Source of the DNA: Cyclaneusma minus
Taxonomy: Eukaryota > Ascomycota > Leotiomycetes > Marthamycetales > Marthamycetaceae
Reading direction: 5' to 3'
Assembly: GCA_037179335.1 (NCBI GenBank)
Contig: JAKZHN010000007.1
Coordinates: 1,426,001 to 1,490,000 of the forward strand
Length of the DNA: 64,000 nucleotides
Of this stretch, positions 58,885 to 64,000 are shown piece by piece (position 1 is the first letter of the stretch; each line of letters begins with the position of its first letter). The notes under the pieces were generated by a model. The model searched no databases, was not told the origin of the DNA, and was given only the letters and a program-made list of their open reading frames with translations. Both the position numbers and the translations under genes were made by a program.

Positions 58885-61800
58885 ATGTCGTCGTCCGCAG
58901 CCAATGGCGACTTCGAGTTGAATGACCATCCTCCAGCCCCCGTTACACGCTCTTCAAGCATACATAATACGTCCATCTCTTTTGCCTGCGATGGCAACGC
59001 CAGCACTCAGCAACCCCAGCCCTCTCAACTCCTCCGACCGCGGGTTGCCTTTGGCAATGATGGAAGAAGACTCAGACTCAATACCTCGTCCGATGATTTC
59101 AAAAAGCAATTTGGCTCAGCTGCCCCAAACAACTGGATGGGTTCCTATGGCCACAGTCCCGCTCATTCGAGAGCCCATTCCCGCTCAGGATCTCCCGAAG
59201 GCTTCAGACCAGGTTCGCCCAGCATGATGCTGAGCCAGGAATGCATCGACCGGCTCCTGAACGATGACGAGGACGTCGAATTTTTTAATCTCAACGAGAG
59301 TCGAGATGGCTTTTTCGATGCGCCTTTCAGCAGGTTCCAGAAATGCGACGAGAAGGACTTGTTGGAAATGGCCAAGAAGACCCTGCCGCCTTCTATGCGG
59401 AAACCCCATGCGCATTCACCCACCGCTTTACTTTCAAATCAACTGCTTGCTATGAAGGCGGTAGTTATCAGTGTCTGTACCACCAAAGCCGGTGTAAAGC
59501 TCATGAAGTCCTTTTTGGCTTTCTTTATCGCATATATATTGTGTCTTATACACCCCATTCGAACTTGGCTGGGGGAGTATAATCACATTATGGTCATCTC
59601 CACCATTATCAATCATCCAGGAAGAACAATAGGGGCTCAGATCGAAGGATGCATCTTGACTATCGCGGGGACAGCACTCGGTCTTGCATGGGGAGCTCTT
59701 GCTCTGGAGGTATCAAACAGTAGCTCCACAGCACAGGATGGCTATGGTGGAGTTCTTGCAGCATTCTTCATCATTTTCATGGCCGGCATAGCCACTGTAC
59801 GATCCAGCTTCATTAGATCGTATCAGTTCGCACTGTGTGCTGGAATAGCTGTCTCCTACGCCTGCCTTGCCGACACCTTCAAACACAGTGTCGATTGGTA
59901 CAAGTTCTGGGAATACGGAATTCCCTGGCTTTTTGGTCAAGCGATATGCCTCCTGATATGCCTCTTCATCTTCCCCGAAACTTCCGGTCGGCCTTTTGCT
60001 ATATCTCTCCGCCGTGCTTTCGACGTCATGCAAGAGGCTTTGGTACTTCCGCAACCAGATCGTGCCGAGATACACAGGAACCTGGCGCGTGAATTCGTAC
60101 ATCTTTCGACAGCATATCGAGACCTCGTCATCGAGATCTCAATCATACGTTATAGACCCAAGGATGCCGAGGTGCTGCGGAACCTTATGCAGGCCGTCAT
60201 AAGATCCTTGCTTGCCCTGAGGATGGACAATAATTTGCTCGGCATCTCATTACCTGTGGACACAGAAGAGAATGGAAGTACGGTCGTGGAAGAAACCATT
60301 ATTGACATCGACATCCGTGGCGCGAGCGATGGTAGTTCCCCGGATCGGCGTACTACCTCTGAAAGCCAACTCGTGGATCTCGTTAAGAAAACACTCAAGA
60401 ACCCAACAAGAGACCTACTGATTCAGATGCAATCAGGCTTAACAGCTTGTGATGCAGCTTTATCTCAGCTCTCTGGTTACAGAAAGCACATCGGCCCACC
60501 CAAGACTGTTTCGGATGATGTATCTCACTTACTGGGCACTCTCCAAGATGCTATGAAGACGTTCGACTCCGAGCATGATAAGTTTATAGACGACGGCATG
60601 GTGCCTTCCAACTACGATCTTCACCAGGAGTTCGCCGATGTGTTCCTCTTCGTCAACCCTATTCGGCAAGCCGCATCTAGCATTGAAAAGCTCATGGTCA
60701 AGGTACAAGAGATGCAGCAGAATCAACCGGGATGGCGGCTGTATATGCCCTCCTATCCGTGGAACAAGGCTTTGCAACGCGCAAATACCCAAGTGAGACA
60801 CGATCGAGGGGGTCTGACTGCCGGATTTTACTTTCGCAGTCAAAGGGAGGTATGTGATATATACCTCTTGTCCAATTGCCGATCTCCTGTGTCCAATAGC
60901 CATGATACTGAATACCTACGCAGTTACAAAAAATGATGAATGAAGTAATGCAAGTGGGAACCTACAGACCGATGCCTGAAGGCATGGACTATGGAGACCC
61001 CCAGCAAAATTTGGACGGTGACCACGATGTCATGCTGGACCGCAAGACACGGAGGAATCGCAAAGATCAGTTCAAGTTCCAGATATGGAAGTTCATGCAC
61101 CGCTTGCAGGGTTTTGAAACACGATACGCCGCCAAAGTCGTTCTCGTAATGGCTCTCCTGTCCGTCCCAGCCTGGCTCGGCCAGAGCAACAAATGGTGGA
61201 ACAAATACGAGATCTGGTGGGTCGTCGTAATGGCATGGATCATGATGCATCCCCGGTAATGTCCTCTTAACCTTAGAGCCGCGATCCCAATCCCCCAAGA
61301 CAGCAGACTAACGTAATCCTCAGAGTCGGCGGCAATTTCCAAGACCTCATCATCCGCGCCCTCTGCGCCGTCCTCGGCGCTGTCTGGGGCGGGCTTTCCT
61401 ACAGCGCCGCGTCCGGCAACCCCTACATCATGGCCCTCTTTTCTGCCATCTTCATGCTCCCTATGATCTACCGCTACACCCAAAGTCACCACCCGCGCTC
61501 CGGCATCGTCGGCTGCCTAACCTACACTGTCGTCTCGCTTTCCAAACTCTCCTCTCACACGTCTTCCAGCTCGACATTCACCATGGCCTGGACACGCGGC
61601 CTCTCATTCGTCATTGGCGTCATCAGTGCCATCGTAGTAAACTGGATCCTCTGGCCCTTTGTCGCTCGTCACGAATTGCGAAAAGCACTAAGTCATATGA
61701 TCATGCACTCTGCAATCATGTATCGCGGCGTAGTTGCAAAATACATATACTATTCGTTCGACGAGCCGCCTTCTGCTGGGGACATAGCGCGTTCCGAACA

Positions 61801-62621
61801 GCTCGAAGGACGACTCCGCGAAGGCTTTGTACGAATCCGTCAACTCATGGAATTGACACGTCACGAAATCCGTCTTCGAGGCCCGTTCGACGTCCTTCCT
61901 TATTCGGCACTTATCGATGCCTGCGAACGTTTCTTCGAACACTTGATAGAAGTTCGCCAGTCGTCTTTATTCTTTAATCCGCAGTTCTTGACAGAGGATG
62001 AAGCGGCGAGCGAGATTTTATTTCCGTTTCGTCGCGATGCTGTAGCGAGCATATTAATGAACCTTTATGTGTTGAGTGGGGCGCTGAGGACGGGTGGGAA
62101 GGTGCCGAGGTATTTGCCTAGTGCGGCTATGGCGAGGAAGAGGTTGTTGGATAAGATGGCGCATGTGGAGGATGAACACGGGGGTAGAGGGGGTGGGGAG
62201 CAGAGGGCGGAGGGTGGAGAGGGGAAGGGGCCAGGAGGGAGGTGGGCGGCAGTTTACCAGTATTCTTATTCGACTTCGCTGGTGAGTTTGGTGCTGAGAT
62301 CCCGATTTTCAAGAGGGCTGTTTTTGATGCCTCTACAGATTTTCTTTGGAAGTGCTTGCTGACACATTTATAGACTGACTGTAAGTTTGTACCCGAGTTC
62401 CTTGAGAGTTTTCAGGGGATGCTGCCCAGGGGCTTGGACTTCTTGGTGGACTATCGAGCTGATCTTGATTTGTAGGCGTGCAGCAGCTGGAGTTGTTGCA
62501 GAAATACACCAAGATTGTCTGTGGCGAGCAAAAGTGAGTTATCCCTGACCTCCCCGTTTTGAAACTTGCTAAACCATATCAAACTCGTAGCTTCGATATT
62601 TATATGCCACGAGATCGGTAG
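58885..62621 (+). CDS. FUSC/DUF2421 membrane protein (brefeldin A sensitivity-related)
   Basis: Large membrane protein of the fungal aromatic-acid-exporter-like (ArAE_2/FUSC, DUF2421) family, related to proteins annotated as brefeldin A sensitivity proteins. A transport role is inferred from the family. Six exons, 58885-60849, 60924-61255, 61324-62281, 62374-62380, 62476-62533 and 62591-62621, give 1116 residues. The fourth exon is only 7 nt. The disordered N-terminus (1-195) is followed by a first bundle of about six helices (205-370), a cytosolic domain of about 340 residues (STAYRDLVIEISIIRYRPKD), a second bundle (720-880, with WWNKYEIWWVVVMAWIMMHPR and LSFVIGVISAIVVNWILWP), and a C-terminal domain ending FDIYMPRDR. 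Two membrane bundles repeated in one chain are normal for this family. All donors are GT and all junctions keep the frame. Confidence 0.88.
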
Positions 62622-62869
62622 ATATACACTATACACATATTAGAGACAATGCAGCAGCCCAGTTTGGGTAAAAAGAATGCATTTAATTCAAGAACTAGCT
62701 TTTCAAACCCCCATGCAAATGCGACTTTGTAGTTTTTTTCAACGATCATTCCCCAGCGCCAAGCCCAGATAGGGGCCATGCAACGTGAAAATCATAAAAT
62801 CAGCGGCTAATAGCAAGCGATGTTGTAGGTCCCAGCTGCGCAATCTACAACTTCCCTTTCCCAGTACCC

Positions 62870-64000
62870 TCAGACCTCGTTACTGGGATATGTCACCTTG
62901 GTCATGGGCACAAACTCCTCCTTCACACTCCTTGGGCTCACAAACCTGGCCAGAAGGTTCATGCTACCAGCCTTGTCATTGGTACCACTTGCTCTGGCAC
63001 CGCCGAATGGCTGCTGACCCACCACACTGCCAGTGCTCTTACAGTTAACGTAGAAGTTACCCGCGGCATTACGCAGTGCCTCTTCCGCATACCTTAGAGC
63101 GGTGCGGTCTTGTGCGAACACGGAGCCAGTGAGCGCATATGCCGAGGTAGAGTCGACCAATTTGCAGGTCTCCTCGAAAGCGTTAGGGGCCGAGGAGTCA
63201 TAGACGTAGATGCACAGCACGGGGCCGAACAACTCGGTGCTGAGAAGGGGGTGGCGGGGGTTTGTGGTGCGGTAGATGGTAGGTTGGATGAAGTAGCCCT
63301 TGCTGCCATCATAAGTGCCGCCAACAAGCAACTCCAGCTCGCTATCATTCTTCGCATCATCAATGACCTTCTTGAGCTTGTTGAAAGATGGCTCGTGGAT
63401 CACGGGACCGATGAAGTTCTTGAAGTCTTCAGGGGGTCCGACGGAGAGCGCCTTGGTTTCGGCAACGAGGCGCTCGCTAAAGGCAGGCCAGAGGGAAGAA
63501 GGGATGTAGGCGCGCGATGTGGCAGAGCATTTCTGGCCTTGGTATTCGAAGGCGCCGCGGACAGTGTGCAGAGCTGCATTCTGCACATCGGCGCTTTCGT
63601 GCAGGATGTGGAAGTTCTTGCCACCAGTCTCGCCAACTATCCTGGGGTATCCCAAATACTTACCCTCGGCAACGCCGTTCGCGATCTGGCCATACAATTT
63701 CCTGAACACGCCTGTGGAGCCGGTGTAATGCAGTGCAGCAAGTTGCTTGTGCTCCAATGCCACTTTCGTGACTTCTTCAGGAGGGCCGGGCACGAACTGG
63801 ATTACGTTCTTGGGCAGGCCGGCTTCGAGCAGAATCTGGTAGAGCAGCCAGTTCGACGCAATTGCCGAATCGGACGGCTTCCACACGACCACATTGCCCA
63901 TCAATGCCGGTGCACCAGGCAGGTTCCCGGCAATAGCGGTGAAGTTGAACGGGCTGATGGCATACACAAAGCCCTCCAGAGGGCGGTATTCCAAGCGGTT
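62870..64000 (-). CDS. PUT2: Delta-1-pyrroline-5-carboxylate dehydrogenase (partial)
   Basis: Mitochondrial aldehyde dehydrogenase that oxidises glutamate semialdehyde/P5C to glutamate, the second step of proline breakdown. The 3' part is present and the gene runs off the right edge: the frame is open through 64000, so the N-terminus and mitochondrial presequence are missing. Visible features in order are ISPFNFTAIAGNLPGAPALMGN, VVWKPSDSA, the NAD-site stretch HYTGSTGVF, the catalytic-base region IVGETGGKNFHI, the nucleophile Cys in YQGQKCSATSRAYIP, ELFGPVLCIYVYD and QQPFGGARASGTNDKAG. These are diagnostic for P5CDH and not for other aldehyde dehydrogenases. The stop is TGA at 62872-62870. 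It is convergent with the FUSC gene, 248 bp away. Confidence 0.96.
   Translation of the reverse strand, partial: NRLEYRPLEGFVYAISPFNFTAIAGNLPGAPALMGNVVVWKPSDSAIASNWLLYQILLEAGLPKNVIQFVPGPPEEVTKVALEHKQLAALHYTGSTGVFRKLYGQIANGVAEGKYLGYPRIVGETGGKNFHILHESADVQNAALHTVRGAFEYQGQKCSATSRAYIPSSLWPAFSERLVAETKALSVGPPEDFKNFIGPVIHEPSFNKLKKVIDDAKNDSELELLVGGTYDGSKGYFIQPTIYRTTNPRHPLLSTELFGPVLCIYVYDSSAPNAFEETCKLVDSTSAYALTGSVFAQDRTALRYAEEALRNAAGNFYVNCKSTGSVVGQQPFGGARASGTNDKAGSMNLLARFVSPRSVKEEFVPMTKVTYPSNEV

Overview
The window is nuclear DNA of a filamentous ascomycete (Pezizomycotina). Leotiomycetes is my best guess from overall gene style and the gene-rich/AT-rich partition, but this is inference. Evidence: short introns (about 45-100 bp) with GTAAGT/GTATGT donors and CTAAC/CTGAC branch sites, a seven-exon beta-tubulin gene, fungal-only families (NST1, SNG1/DUF3533, brefeldin A sensitivity-type FUSC protein), and a large AT-rich block carrying C-to-T/G-to-A decay typical of repeat-induced point mutation (RIP).

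Left arm (1-23.3 kb, gene-rich): SNG1-like membrane protein (+), PI31-type proteasome regulator (-), Sly41-like TPT-family transporter (-), spliceosomal SF3b subunit 2/Cus1 (+), NST1 stress-response protein (+), MYND zinc-finger Mss51-like protein (-), a secreted and probably GPI-anchored PQQ sugar dehydrogenase-like protein with an in-frame TAG (-), and a 1061-residue mostly disordered protein with a hydrophobic N-terminus (-). A 3.7-kb stretch without recognisable genes follows.

Middle (26,964-44,687): one 17.7-kb, extremely AT-rich unit. It is bounded by about 187-bp imperfect terminal inverted repeats and flanked on both sides by the 5-bp direct repeat GTGAG, so it reads as a single inserted DNA transposon. 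It contains the RIP-ruined relic of an integrase-type (DDE) transposase at about 35.4-36.2 kb (+). A Copia LTR retrotransposon (about 29.0-34.5 kb, minus strand) is nested inside it. Removing the Copia leaves an outer element of about 12.2 kb. No intact gene remains.

Right arm (44.7-64 kb): a 3.6-kb repeat-scarred spacer with two copies of a roughly 95-bp dispersed repeat (a third lies at 50.3 kb), then argininosuccinate synthase (-), beta-tubulin (-), ABCF ATPase Gcn20 (+), a Sir2/Hst1-type sirtuin (-), the FUSC/DUF2421 membrane protein with a 7-nt microexon (+), and delta-1-pyrroline-5-carboxylate dehydrogenase (-, running off the window end). TUB2/GCN20 and SIR2/FUSC are divergent pairs sharing promoter regions of about 550 bp. 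ARG1 has a perfect Gcn4/CPC1-type site upstream, and GCN20 belongs to the same general amino-acid control pathway.

The genes are mostly single-copy housekeeping genes with no shared pathway. The notable biology is the nested transposon island and its RIP decay. All exon boundaries were derived by hand from frame continuity and splice consensus and checked for coding length divisible by three.
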